From an uncultured Dorea sp. (lineage in GTDB: Bacteria > Bacillota > Clostridia > Lachnospirales > Lachnospiraceae): DNA of 56,930 nucleotides. Positions within the stretch are counted from its first letter, which is position 1. The number at the start of each line of letters is the position of its first letter. The notes beneath the pieces were generated by a model. The model made no database searches, was not told where the DNA came from, and saw only the letters and a program-made list of their open reading frames with translations. Shown here one piece after another: positions 1 to 9,614 of this stretch. Both the position numbers and the translations under genes were made by a program. The stretch is from the NCBI GenBank assembly GCA_948602995.1, contig CAPEBR010000023.1:1-56930 (forward strand), written 5' to 3'.

Positions 1-51
1 TATGACCCTCTGCTTGTAAGGCAGATGCTCTCCCAGCTGAGCTATGATCCC
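1..51 (-). tRNA. tRNA-Val (anticodon TAC), 3' part cut off by the window edge
   Basis: Read on the minus strand, the acceptor 5' side (GGGATCA), the D arm (GCTCAGCTGGGAGAGC) and a full anticodon stem-loop are visible. The loop CTTACAAG gives anticodon TAC, valine. The T arm and the acceptor 3' side lie beyond base 1. A near-consensus promoter lies just upstream. Confidence 0.9.
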
Positions 52-89
52 ATATACCTGCGAAGCTCTTAACTCGAACCCGCTCTGTT

Positions 90-119
90 ATTATATAACC
101 AAACTATCCTCTTTGTCAA
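90..119 (-). promoter_or_regulatory. Promoter of the tRNA-Val gene
   Basis: On the minus strand, TTGACA (114-119) and TATAAT (90-95) are separated by 18 bp. Both hexamers match the sigma-70/SigA consensus exactly. Transcription would start about 30 nt before the mature tRNA 5' end, so the downstream tRNA (and any tRNA cluster beyond the window) has its own strong promoter. Confidence 0.8.
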
Positions 120-136
120 CACCTTTTTACCTTTTT

Positions 137-2218
137 TTACAATTTTAATTTGCACAGCTTTAAAATCTCTTCCTTTAGCTGTATAATATTAACAGGCTTT
201 GCCACATGAGTATTCATTCCGCTTCTCAGCGAATTCTGCCTGTCCTCATCAAAGGCATTTGCTGACAAAGCAATAATCGGGATCTCTGCAAGTTCTGGAT
301 CCGGAAGGCCTCTGATTGCCCTTGCTGCCTGATAGCCGTCCATTACCGGCATCTGAATATCCATAAGGATTACATCATAATCCCCGCAGCCGGCATTCTT
401 TACCTTCTCAACCGCAATACTTCCATCCTTTGCCGTATCCACAAGAAACCCTTCTTCTATCAGAAGTTCTGTCTCAATCTCAAGATTCAGCTCATTATCC
501 TCTACCACAAGAATTCTCTTCTGCCGGTCTGACGTTTCCGGACACAGGCTTCCTTCCCCGGCCGTTTTGCCATCATTCTTCCTAAAGCACAGACCCAGGG
601 TAACAATAAATCTGCTGCCCACTCCCTCCTTGCTCTGAACCTCTATGGTGCCTCCCATCATCTCTACCATGCTCTTTACAATCGTAAGCCCCAGTCCTGT
701 CCCCGGCACACCGCTCATCGTTGTATTTTTCTGACGTTCAAAGGGCTCAAAAAGTATCTTCTGGAATCTTTCATTCATACCGATTCCGTTATCCTCTACC
801 ACAAACTGATAGCCCGCGTAGTCCTCTGCCTGCCTCTTAAGCTCTGTCACAATAAGTCTCACATATCCGCCGAATCCTGTATACTTCACGGCATTCGATA
901 CAAGCCTTAGAAGAATCTTCTTAAGCTTAGCCTCATCCCCATAGACATTTCTGTGAATGACCGCCGAAGCATCCACCTCATATCGGATATCTTTTTCCTT
1001 TGCCTTGTGCGCCATGGTATCCTGTATCTCCTGTACTGCAGGGAGCAGATCGAATTCGTTTTCCTCAATCCTGGTCTTTGCAGTATCAATACTGGAAATC
1101 TCCAGCACATCATTGATCAGGGTCAGAAGCTGCTCACTGGAATACATAATCTTGTCCAGATATTTTTTCAGCCGTTCCTTATTATCCATGCTTTTCTCCG
1201 CAAGCGCCGCAAACCCCATAATTACATTCATAGGGGTGCGCATATCATGGGACATATTTGCAAGGAAAATATTTTTGGCAGCATTCGCAAGCTTGGCATG
1301 TCCAAGTGCATCCTCCATCAAATCCCTGCGCTCCATCTCATATGCAATCTCATCATCCACGCTGCGGATACCCATTACAATCTGAGAGGCACTGCCCGCA
1401 TTTCCCACATTCACTACCCTGAGCTGCAGATACTCCACCTGCACCTCCCTTACAATCCGGTAATTCATATGAAAGCTTCTGTCTCCCATAAGCCGTTCCT
1501 TTATGTACTCCGGATCTGAAGCCCTGGCGATCAGTTCCCTGTCATCAGAGTGAACCCAGCTCCTGATATAGTCCTTATCAAACCCCGAAAACTCACAGGC
1601 ATACCTCCCCTTAATCAGCTGATATTCCTCTCTCTCACTGAATCTGTACGTTTGCATGATATTTTTATCTAAATCCACGTAAAAGATAGCCTCATAGTCA
1701 ATACTAAGACCTTCAATGACCACCTGCCGGCGGAACTGCTCCTGTCTGTTTTTCGCCCGCTCCTCCTCTTCCTGCATCTTTCTGTCCGTTGTGTCACCTA
1801 CAAACACATAAAAAATATCTCCGGCAGCACTGTGGATAAAATGCCCGTAATCCTCAACCCACCGAACTTCGCCATCCTTTTTGATAATCCGGTACTCTAC
1901 ATAATCCAGATCATAACGGCTGTCAGAAACCTGCTTCCATATACTCTCCTCCACAGCCTCAAGATCCTCCGGATGAACAATTCCCCTAAAAGAATTCCCT
2001 GTCTGAATCCTGAATTCCTCCACCGTCTCACAGCCAAACATCCTGACAAGCGCCTGATTCGCATAAACAATCTCTTCTTCGCCATCTGCACGATAGATAA
2101 AAAAGCCTCCCGGCATCTCATCCATAATCTTTTCAAGCAGATAGTTTTCCCGGCCTTCCTCACTGGAAGCCAGTACATATTCCGCCAGTCCTCGTTCCAT
2201 CTCACTATGTCCACCCAA
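137..2218 (-). CDS. Hybrid sensor histidine kinase / response regulator with PAS sensing domains
   Basis: The protein is about 693 residues and has no clear membrane segment, so it is probably a cytosolic sensor. In order: a PAS domain (about 30-150), a second PAS-like domain (about 170-290), a HisKA dimerisation domain with the phospho-acceptor in the H-box motif MSHDMRTP (His about 324), a HATPase_c domain with the N box and GxGLG lids, and a C-terminal receiver domain whose phospho-Asp lies in LMDIQMPVMDG (about 620). No HPt domain or output domain is present, so the phosphate must pass to a partner encoded elsewhere. The TTG at 2218 is preferred as start because GGAGGAG lies 7 nt upstream; an upstream in-frame TTG at 2236 lacks a ribosome site, and an ATG at 2200 is the other option. 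The signal is unknown. Confidence 0.85.
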   Translation of the reverse strand: MGGHSEMERGLAEYVLASSEEGRENYLLEKIMDEMPGGFFIYRADGEEEIVYANQALVRMFGCETVEEFRIQTGNSFRGIVHPEDLEAVEESIWKQVSDSRYDLDYVEYRIIKKDGEVRWVEDYGHFIHSAAGDIFYVFVGDTTDRKMQEEEERAKNRQEQFRRQVVIEGLSIDYEAIFYVDLDKNIMQTYRFSEREEYQLIKGRYACEFSGFDKDYIRSWVHSDDRELIARASDPEYIKERLMGDRSFHMNYRIVREVQVEYLQLRVVNVGNAGSASQIVMGIRSVDDEIAYEMERRDLMEDALGHAKLANAAKNIFLANMSHDMRTPMNVIMGFAALAEKSMDNKERLKKYLDKIMYSSEQLLTLINDVLEISSIDTAKTRIEENEFDLLPAVQEIQDTMAHKAKEKDIRYEVDASAVIHRNVYGDEAKLKKILLRLVSNAVKYTGFGGYVRLIVTELKRQAEDYAGYQFVVEDNGIGMNERFQKILFEPFERQKNTTMSGVPGTGLGLTIVKSMVEMMGGTIEVQSKEGVGSRFIVTLGLCFRKNDGKTAGEGSLCPETSDRQKRILVVEDNELNLEIETELLIEEGFLVDTAKDGSIAVEKVKNAGCGDYDVILMDIQMPVMDGYQAARAIRGLPDPELAEIPIIALSANAFDEDRQNSLRSGMNTHVAKPVNIIQLKEEILKLCKLKL

Positions 2219-2292
2219 AACAAATCTCCTCCGCAATTCCCCGCTTGTCAGTACTATAACTATATCATACCATCTAAATCATCATCTGTCAC

Positions 2293-2482
2293 CCTTTTTT
2301 GGGGACGGGGCATTTTTAAAAATGCCCCGTTGTTACTGTTCACTCCGTTTACAGTAACATTCGCAAATCCATTTAGAATTCGCTTCGCGAATGGGATTTG
2401 CTCACACCTGAATCATTTTCTTACGGACTTTGCAGTAAATGCAAAGTCCTGTGTGAACACTAATGCCCCGTCCCAAAAAAGG
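2293..2482. repeat. MITE-like composite palindromic element with 21-22 bp terminal inverted repeats
   Basis: The stretch between the sensor kinase and gdhA is framed by CCTTTTTTGGGGACGGGGCA on the left and the complement of TGCCCCGTCCCAAAAAAGG on the right (2462-2482). Inside the left end is a second hairpin, ACGGGGCAT with ATGCCCCGT (about 2305-2330). Between the ends lies a complete copy of the 133-bp GTTACTGTTCAC repeat, so one element appears nested in the other. No gene is seen between 2237 and 2555. Confidence 0.7.
2332..2463 (-). repeat. Dispersed repeat family A, copy 1 (nested)
   Basis: Its reverse complement aligns nearly base for base with the copies at 20242 and 33654. It has terminal repeats GTTACTGTTCAC and GTGTGAACA, the conserved internal stretch GAGCAAATCCCATTCGC, and a hairpin that pairs ACTTTGCA with TGCAAAGT. 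The outer end is slightly degenerate (GAACACTAA rather than GAACAGTAAC). Confidence 0.75.
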
Positions 2483-2555
2483 CGCCAGTATAGATCTCGG
2501 ATCTTCCTGCCGCCTTTTCGCGAAAATGATAAGTGTATATATAATTTTCGAATTC

Positions 2556-3890
2556 CTATACAATTCCCTGTGCTGTCATGGCATCCACTACCTTTTCGAA
2601 GCCTGCGATATTCGCTCCTGTAACATAGTTGCCTGCCGCACCGTAGCGCTCTGCTGCGTCTGCCATATTATGGCAGATATTTACCATGATTCCCTTAAGC
2701 TTTTCATCTACCTCCTCAAAAGACCAGCTCAGGCGTTCACTGTTCTGAGACATCTCAAGTGCGGATGTTGCAACGCCTCCGGCATTCGCAGCCTTTCCAG
2801 GTGCAAATAATATACCATTCTTCTGTAAATACTCTGTAGCTTCCATTGTAGTGGGCATATTCGCGCCTTCTGCAACTGCGATGCATCCGTTTTCTACCAG
2901 CATCTTTGCATCTTCAAGGTGAAGTTCATTCTGTGTTGCACATGGAAGCGCAATATCTACCTTCACTGACCATACGCCGCGTCCTTCATGATACTCAGAG
3001 TTCGGACGGTAGTTCTTATACTCTGTCAGTCTTGCACGGTTAATTTCCTTTATTTCCTTAAGGGCCTCTACATCAATTCCATCCGGATCATATACCCATC
3101 CGGAAGAATCACTGGCTGTTACCACCTTTGCACCTAGCTCATGAGCCTTCTCTGTGGCATAGATTGCCACATTACCGGAACCGGATACTGCAACGGTCTT
3201 TCCCTTAAGTTCCTTGCCGTTGATCTTAAGCATCTCCTCTGTCAGATATAAAAGTCCATATCCTGTAGCCTCTGTTCTTGCGAGAGAACCGCCGTAGCTT
3301 AAGCCCTTTCCTGTCAGTACACCTTCATATAAGCCGCGGATTCTCTTGTACTGGCCAAACATATAGCCAATCTCTCTTGCGCCTGTTCCGATATCACCTG
3401 CCGGAACATCTGTATCTGCGCCAATGTATTTGCAAAGCTCTGTCATGAAGCTCTGACAGAATGCCATTACTTCTCTGTCAGATTTACCCTTTGGATCAAA
3501 GTCTGAACCGCCTTTTCCTCCGCCGATCGGAAGGCCTGTCAGCGAGTTCTTAAAGATCTGCTCAAAACCAAGGAACTTAATGATTCCGAGATTTACAGAC
3601 GGGTGAAGACGTAAACCGCCTTTGTATGGTCCGATTGCACTGTTAAACTGTACGCGGTATCCTGTATTTACCTGTACCTGGCCCTTGTCATCTACCCATG
3701 GTACACGGAACTTAAACTGTCTCTCAGGCTCTACCAGTCTCTCTAGCAGAGCATCTTTTCTAAACTTCTCTTCATTCGCTTCTACAACAACTCTGAGTGA
3801 TTCCAGTACTTCCTTTACTGCCTGATGGAATTCTGGCTCTGCCGGATTCTTTGCCACTACCCTTTCCAGCACTTCATCAACATATGACAT
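2556..3890 (-). CDS. gdhA: NADP-type glutamate dehydrogenase
   Basis: This enzyme makes glutamate from 2-oxoglutarate and ammonium (EC 1.4.1.4), the entry point of nitrogen assimilation in many clostridia. At 444 residues it has the length of the hexameric class. The substrate-binding lysines are in GPYKGGLR (K90) and IFKNSLTG (K114), and the catalytic lysine is in PIGGGKGGSD (K126). The Rossmann fold of the coenzyme domain shows as VAVSGSGNVA, and SGSGN with a following Ser-rich loop favours NADP over NAD (inference). The start is fixed by AGGAGG about 10 nt upstream. It stands alone, with a repeat element downstream. Confidence 0.95.
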   Translation of the reverse strand: MSYVDEVLERVVAKNPAEPEFHQAVKEVLESLRVVVEANEEKFRKDALLERLVEPERQFKFRVPWVDDKGQVQVNTGYRVQFNSAIGPYKGGLRLHPSVNLGIIKFLGFEQIFKNSLTGLPIGGGKGGSDFDPKGKSDREVMAFCQSFMTELCKYIGADTDVPAGDIGTGAREIGYMFGQYKRIRGLYEGVLTGKGLSYGGSLARTEATGYGLLYLTEEMLKINGKELKGKTVAVSGSGNVAIYATEKAHELGAKVVTASDSSGWVYDPDGIDVEALKEIKEINRARLTEYKNYRPNSEYHEGRGVWSVKVDIALPCATQNELHLEDAKMLVENGCIAVAEGANMPTTMEATEYLQKNGILFAPGKAANAGGVATSALEMSQNSERLSWSFEEVDEKLKGIMVNICHNMADAAERYGAAGNYVTGANIAGFEKVVDAMTAQGIV

Positions 3891-3932
3891 CCTTTTCTAC
3901 CTCCTAATACTAACTTGCTTTTATCCTTTAAC

Positions 3933-3961
3933 ATTGTAAAGCATTTTCTGTTAGAATACAA
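3933..3961 (-). promoter_or_regulatory. Possible gdhA promoter
   Basis: On the minus strand, TTGTAT (3956-3961) and TACAAT (3933-3938) are spaced by 17 bp, about 40 nt before the gdhA start codon. The -10 is good and the -35 is weak (3 of 6). No other candidate in the 240-bp gap looks better. The rest of that gap is AT-rich and shows no gene. Confidence 0.35.
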
Positions 3962-4132
3962 GTTTTTTTACAAAAATTTTGCAGCTTTTTGCAATTTAGG
4001 GAATTCCTTCTTGCATTTTAGGGGTTTAAACACACATCAAAGCTTGATAAATCGTTCATTCTGTATAGGTTTCTGCCGTTTTTCGTGTTTTTATTTGCAA
4101 AATACACTTATTTAAGTCCATGCAGGGCTGTA

Positions 4133-7100
4133 TTATCCTTTTATTTTCATGGTTTTCCTGTACCCTGTTTTTGCTTTAAACAGCTTCTTTAGTGCCGCAC
4201 GCTTTGCCTTTGGAACCTTTATGACTGCTTTACTGCTTATGCCCTTAATCGCTCCTTTTCCAATGGTCTTTAATTTCTTCGACTTTACCAGAATCTTTTT
4301 CAGTTTCTTATCACCGGCAAAGGCGGATGCTCCAATACTTTTAACAGAAGCGCCAATGGTCACATCCGTGAGCTTACTGTTTTTACGGAATGCCTTCTTT
4401 CCTATGGATGCCACCTTAGAAGGAATGCTTAACTTTTTCAAGGATGTACATCCCTCAAAAGCAGATGCCCCTATGGATGTTACATTCTTCCCTATGGACA
4501 CAGTTTTCAGCTTCTTGCAGTTTTTGAATGCATTTGCACGAATCTCTGTAACATTATAATTTGCCTTTTCAATCGTTACGGATACGGGGATTTTAGCTTT
4601 TGTCAAAGCTGACTTCCCTGCCTTTTTAACTGCCACTTCTCGTTTTCCGCTTTGTGCCGGCTTCACTTCATATACGATGCCGTCCCTTGTAACAGTTGTT
4701 CCGACAGATGCTCCTTTGTTCCCGGAAGACGTACCATTCCCTGCATTCTTCACTTTAATTGTAACAGCAGTCTTCAGGTGCCCATAGCTGATCTGGATCA
4801 GATAGGTTCCGGCTGTGTTCATCTTAACTCCGGATGTATCAATCACGCAGTCAGAACGTATATCTGATACCGTTCCATCCTTATATGAAGCCGTTACTTT
4901 TAAATCGCTCAGATCCAGCGTACTGCCTACTGTATATTCTGTAACCTTTTTTACAGCCTTAATGCCAGATATCGTTCTTCCCGAATTATCCCGGGCCGGT
5001 TCAAAATAGATATATGCTGAGTTATTTGCAGTGTTCTGTTCTTCCTCTGCTGCGGTAAGCTCCAGATAATAGACCGCTCCCTGCTCATAATCTACAGAAA
5101 AACTCAGAGGAGCGTCCTCTCCTGACTTTACACTGCCTTGCTCAATCCTGGCAACCTCTGTTTTATTATTTTCCCCGTCTGCGCCATCGCCTTCCTTCCC
5201 TTCGACCTTATAAAGTGTCGCCGCAACATCTGATAGGGGCGAAAAACCGGCATTCGCTGCCTGAGCGAGTATCACAGCTGTTTTGTCATCCTTCAGTCCC
5301 CAGTTCGCAAAGGTAAGTTCCAGGTCTTCATAGCTTAATTCTAGCAGAGCATCTCCGCCATATACGTACTCTCCATCCTCACTAAGCGGTGTACATTTTA
5401 CAGTATAGGTCTTTCCGAGATCTTTTTTATTCACAATATAGCCGAATTTCAGCCCAGCTGTCTTACCTGTGCCTACTGTTTCACGAAGTTCTGTAGAATA
5501 TACAGAAGCTCCTTCTGTATCAAGCACCTCAACCTTTACACCATTAAAATCTGCCATACCTGTATTTGTCACTTCCACTGTAATTGGAAGTGTACAGCCT
5601 GCTCCGATTTCTGATTTTTCATAATAACATCCATCCACTACCAGAGATGCACATGGCCTATAGCTCATTCTCACAAGGGATGTCTTTCCATAAGTAGAAT
5701 CATCAATCACCCGATTTCCATCGGGATCTGTTCCCAGCCCGTTGACAGCCGTCATATTGCAGAGAAGTTCAATCTCTTCACCAAGCCACAGAGCATCAAA
5801 ATCAGAAATGCATTGCCCGTTATCCGTAATCTGAATCGGTGTACTCCATCCTTCTGCTGTAGAGACCAGTCCGTAAATCTCGCTTACTGCATCCTCCCCT
5901 GTCTTTAAATACAGAATTACTTTCCTGTTACCGTCTGAAAGGATCCTGAACACATCTGCAGGGATTGTCACACCATCCGGCAGAATACTCTGTACGTCTC
6001 CCTGCTGCAACGTGGCTAAACTCATAATCCTGCCGCCGCTGCTCCAGTATAAAATACCTTCCTCAAATACCGGGGCTGATTCCAGCACATCATTTCCCGT
6101 AATGGAAGTCCCGTCCACATAAAGCTCTGTGTCTGAGGAGTCAGCCAGATCGTTGTCAGAATCCATTGTATATGCCACATGGAATCCGGAATCCATATAT
6201 CCTGCTGCAATAGAGCATACGGAATTGACATCCAAGACAAGAGGAACTGCCTCGCTCCATCCTGACCCGTCATATTCTGCTTTATAGATTGTGTTCTTAC
6301 TGTTTTGCCCAAACCAGTCATTTTCTGCATTTTCTACCCAGTATGCCGCCGCGGTACTTCCATTTGCCGCAATAACCGGCTGTACATCTATGAAGCCGCT
6401 CTCTCTTGATAAATCTGTGACTGTAAATTTCTCATCGGATGTCTTGAACTCTGCAACCGTAATTCCCATATGCGCTGCCAGCTGCTCTGCAACTGTTTCG
6501 CTTTCTAATACGTCTGCATCAAAGCGCTGTTCGGCATTCTGCCAGATCACATAGGCCTTTCCATTTACCGCACATACCTTTGGAGCATAATCAAAGGTAC
6601 CATCATCCGAAATCTTTGCCGGAGCCGACCAGCCATTCCCGTTATAATATGAATAGTAAAGCTGCACATCATTTACGTCCACTGTTTCCGTATTCAGCCA
6701 CACAGCCAGACGGGTGTGTGTTCCGGTTGAAACTACCTTTGGATTTGTAGTGGTATAGCTGTTTTCGTCAATCACATCCTTAATTCCTGCATATCCCAAA
6801 TCCACTTCTTCCACGGCTGCCCTGGCGGCCCGAGGCTCCGTGCTGTCATCTAGAATATATTCCAGGGATTCCACCTGATACTTTGAGAGATCGTACATCT
6901 CAGACTGTCCATCACCGAAACCGGCTGCAGCCGCAGACCTCTTCGGAGAGTTATCAATTGTGCAGGAAATGGGTTCTGATTCTGGTTTATACTCTATAAT
7001 TCCAAGCTTAATCTTAAAATAAAGACTTCCTGAAAATGTACACTTCAGATAATTCTCCTTATTCTGATAGAATGTCACGCCAGGCTCAGCCTTTAATGTG

Positions 7101-9550
7101 GCGCCTCCGCCTATTGTAGCCACTTTATTTATGCCGATTCCGGCTCCCACACTTCCAGACAGTTCACCCTCGATAGAGCCGTCCGGCATCAGGGTTGCCG
7201 CCTTTTCTGTTTTGCTCTTATAGAGATTGACCGCCGCCTCGATTGCACCCGCAATTTCTGCTTCCCAGTAACAGGGTACCGGACCAATTGCAAATTGCCC
7301 GGACCAGTTTACACTGGCAGAGGGATTGAACACCATACCACCATCCAGCCACTGGAAATTGGCGTCCTTGTCAACATACCCCTCCGCATACCCGAGAAGC
7401 GTAAAGTCAGCGTCAAATCCAAATGAACCCTTTGGAAATTTCATCTGATTTTTATATTTTGATTTTAGATTCTTTAAATCTTTTATTGAATCTTTAATCC
7501 CATTATTCTTAATGCTTTTCAGCTTTTGAAAGAACCATTCATTTTCTTTTTTAGGTGAAACCTTCCTTGAAAAACCTGTTGTCGTGTTCGTAACCTTCGA
7601 CTGACTTTTTGAATAACTATAAATATCCACACCAAAGGTAACATTAACGATCCCCTGGTCAACTGTAACTGTAAAAGGCAGCATTCCCAGATTATCCAGA
7701 TCAAGGCTCACCTCTTGTCCTTTAATCAGCGGAACAGACTCCGGAACCGTAAGGGAGATGCTTCCTCCCGCCGAAAATGAAAGACCATCAAGACCTTTTA
7801 TCCCTCCTTCTGCAGAAATGTTTAACTTTTTCTTTACAGAATGGTCATTCTGATCCGTTGCCAGGATATAGAGATCCTTTGATACGTCAAACCGATCCTT
7901 CAGTACCATTGTCAGCGCGTTTTTTTCCGCTTCAAATTCCACAGCCGTTGCTTCCTGTACCAGTTTAATGCTTTTCCTGGAGGAATTCCCCCAGTCAACA
8001 TCCACCGATACAGTCGTAGAATCCGTCTCTGTCAGTGACATTGCATAATCGTCCGCCAGCACATCGCTGCCGTTAAATGATACGCTGTTAATAACCGGGT
8101 TATCAGAATCCTTCTGCAGATAAATAGCCGCGCCATTTTCCAGATCTTTCATAGATATTGTTCTGGATGTATATCCGTCCTTGGAAATGGTCAGCTCGCC
8201 TCCCTGCCCATCCGGCAGCTTTACTTCGCCCTTTTGATCTGTCGTATAAGTCTCTCCGTTATAAATAATCGTGGCGCCGCCGCAGAGCTTATAGTCGTCC
8301 TTCGGACGATCCTGGGTATTTTCATTCTGATAAACGGTATATGTACTGTAAGTGCGAAGAACCGGCTTTGCCGTAATGGTCACCTCACAGGTTGTGCTGT
8401 AGCCGCCTGCTTCTACCGTAATCGTACATGTACCTGCCTTTTTCGCTATAATTGTACCATTTTCATCTATTACTGCAACAGTTGTGTCACTGCTTCCATA
8501 GCTGATCTCTGTTCCTTCGGGCATACTGTCATCCAGTGTGGCAATCAGGCGGGTATGGTCTCCCTCTGTCAGATTCGCAGAATTCATATTCAGTTTAATA
8601 TGTTCTGAATTAATATCTGCCGCAATCCCCTCGAAAGAAAATGTAATATCATCTGCATCACCTACTTCTACATAGTAGGTGTTCTGTATATCATTCAAAA
8701 AGGTAGCAACAAACTGCTTTGCCGCACCATACAAACTATGGAAAAATCCCATAGAATACATATGATAGGAGCTCTGTATCGCGCTGAAGGTATTATAGAT
8801 CTCAGAGCAATATGCCTTCTGCTCTGTCGGTGAATAGGTAAAAGAATTACCATCCGGATCAACAAAGGATGTCCCGGCGTATTTTCCCCCTGAACCTGTA
8901 TACTTTTCTCCAACATTTGGTTCACCGTCCGTCATCTGGATAATATACTGATGCTCTGCAATACCCTCGTTCTGAAGCAGTTCATCTGCTTTCACCAGTC
9001 CTGCGTTCATAGCAGTACCTCCACTGGCGCCAAGACCCGCAATAGCTGAACGCAGTTTGGATCTGTTACTGGTAAAATAACTGCCTCCAAATGTATTCAC
9101 AGAAACATCACTCGCATAACCTACTATAGCAATTCTCGCCTTTGGATCCTCATCAAGAATATCATCTACAAAATTATTGCATGCTTTTTTCATCTCCTGC
9201 ACCGGCGTCCCGCTCATACTTCCGGAGCAGTCCAGGACAAGAACCAGATCGTGGCTTTCACCCATTGTACCATCTCTGGTCATTCTGCCCGGCATATCCT
9301 TTTCCTCTTCCCCGTCATCACCCCATTCAATCGTAGTAACAGGGACATCTGTCGTGACAATTGGTACATCCTCTTCGGTCTCCATATAATCAATGGTTCC
9401 TTCACTGATTACTTCTGTTTTTTCAGTTTTCTCTGCTTCTTTTTGATTTTCTTCTGCGACTTCTTTTGCCGATACAGCTGCAGTATTACCGGCACATGCC
9501 ATGAAAATCATCATGAAACTTAAGATTCCTGCTATCATTCTTTTTCCCAT
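4133..9550 (-). CDS. Secreted VWA / Ig-like / LRR_5 multidomain surface protein (BspA-like C-terminus)
   Basis: An 1805-residue exported protein. A signal peptide (about 1-28, ending near AVSA-KE) leads into an acidic stretch and a von Willebrand A domain (about 100-320) with an intact MIDAS motif DCSGSMS, then a Big_2 Ig-like domain (about 330-400) and a carboxypeptidase-regulatory-like segment. A long central region is predicted only as beta-rich. Then come CARDB/Ig-like modules, a Big_3-type domain (about 1560-1640) and five or six LRR_5 repeats of the form IGxxAFxxCxxLxxV (about 1690-1790). The basic tail has no LPXTG sorting signal, so how it is held at the surface is unclear. The next gene upstream is another LRR protein of the same strand. 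Adhesion or ligand binding is an inference. The start has GAGGAG upstream. Confidence 0.8.
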   Translation of the reverse strand: MGKRMIAGILSFMMIFMACAGNTAAVSAKEVAEENQKEAEKTEKTEVISEGTIDYMETEEDVPIVTTDVPVTTIEWGDDGEEEKDMPGRMTRDGTMGESHDLVLVLDCSGSMSGTPVQEMKKACNNFVDDILDEDPKARIAIVGYASDVSVNTFGGSYFTSNRSKLRSAIAGLGASGGTAMNAGLVKADELLQNEGIAEHQYIIQMTDGEPNVGEKYTGSGGKYAGTSFVDPDGNSFTYSPTEQKAYCSEIYNTFSAIQSSYHMYSMGFFHSLYGAAKQFVATFLNDIQNTYYVEVGDADDITFSFEGIAADINSEHIKLNMNSANLTEGDHTRLIATLDDSMPEGTEISYGSSDTTVAVIDENGTIIAKKAGTCTITVEAGGYSTTCEVTITAKPVLRTYSTYTVYQNENTQDRPKDDYKLCGGATIIYNGETYTTDQKGEVKLPDGQGGELTISKDGYTSRTISMKDLENGAAIYLQKDSDNPVINSVSFNGSDVLADDYAMSLTETDSTTVSVDVDWGNSSRKSIKLVQEATAVEFEAEKNALTMVLKDRFDVSKDLYILATDQNDHSVKKKLNISAEGGIKGLDGLSFSAGGSISLTVPESVPLIKGQEVSLDLDNLGMLPFTVTVDQGIVNVTFGVDIYSYSKSQSKVTNTTTGFSRKVSPKKENEWFFQKLKSIKNNGIKDSIKDLKNLKSKYKNQMKFPKGSFGFDADFTLLGYAEGYVDKDANFQWLDGGMVFNPSASVNWSGQFAIGPVPCYWEAEIAGAIEAAVNLYKSKTEKAATLMPDGSIEGELSGSVGAGIGINKVATIGGGATLKAEPGVTFYQNKENYLKCTFSGSLYFKIKLGIIEYKPESEPISCTIDNSPKRSAAAAGFGDGQSEMYDLSKYQVESLEYILDDSTEPRAARAAVEEVDLGYAGIKDVIDENSYTTTNPKVVSTGTHTRLAVWLNTETVDVNDVQLYYSYYNGNGWSAPAKISDDGTFDYAPKVCAVNGKAYVIWQNAEQRFDADVLESETVAEQLAAHMGITVAEFKTSDEKFTVTDLSRESGFIDVQPVIAANGSTAAAYWVENAENDWFGQNSKNTIYKAEYDGSGWSEAVPLVLDVNSVCSIAAGYMDSGFHVAYTMDSDNDLADSSDTELYVDGTSITGNDVLESAPVFEEGILYWSSGGRIMSLATLQQGDVQSILPDGVTIPADVFRILSDGNRKVILYLKTGEDAVSEIYGLVSTAEGWSTPIQITDNGQCISDFDALWLGEEIELLCNMTAVNGLGTDPDGNRVIDDSTYGKTSLVRMSYRPCASLVVDGCYYEKSEIGAGCTLPITVEVTNTGMADFNGVKVEVLDTEGASVYSTELRETVGTGKTAGLKFGYIVNKKDLGKTYTVKCTPLSEDGEYVYGGDALLELSYEDLELTFANWGLKDDKTAVILAQAANAGFSPLSDVAATLYKVEGKEGDGADGENNKTEVARIEQGSVKSGEDAPLSFSVDYEQGAVYYLELTAAEEEQNTANNSAYIYFEPARDNSGRTISGIKAVKKVTEYTVGSTLDLSDLKVTASYKDGTVSDIRSDCVIDTSGVKMNTAGTYLIQISYGHLKTAVTIKVKNAGNGTSSGNKGASVGTTVTRDGIVYEVKPAQSGKREVAVKKAGKSALTKAKIPVSVTIEKANYNVTEIRANAFKNCKKLKTVSIGKNVTSIGASAFEGCTSLKKLSIPSKVASIGKKAFRKNSKLTDVTIGASVKSIGASAFAGDKKLKKILVKSKKLKTIGKGAIKGISSKAVIKVPKAKRAALKKLFKAKTGYRKTMKIKG

Positions 9551-9614
9551 TCCTGCATCTCCTCTTTCTTTTTACACTTCCAGATCACTTTATTCATCGG
9601 CCGTGAGTATAATT

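Noticed and set aside
1832..2623. A 263-codon plus-strand frame across the kinase start and the gdhA end
   Set aside because: It runs antisense over real coding sequence and through a palindromic repeat, and the product has no recognisable domain.
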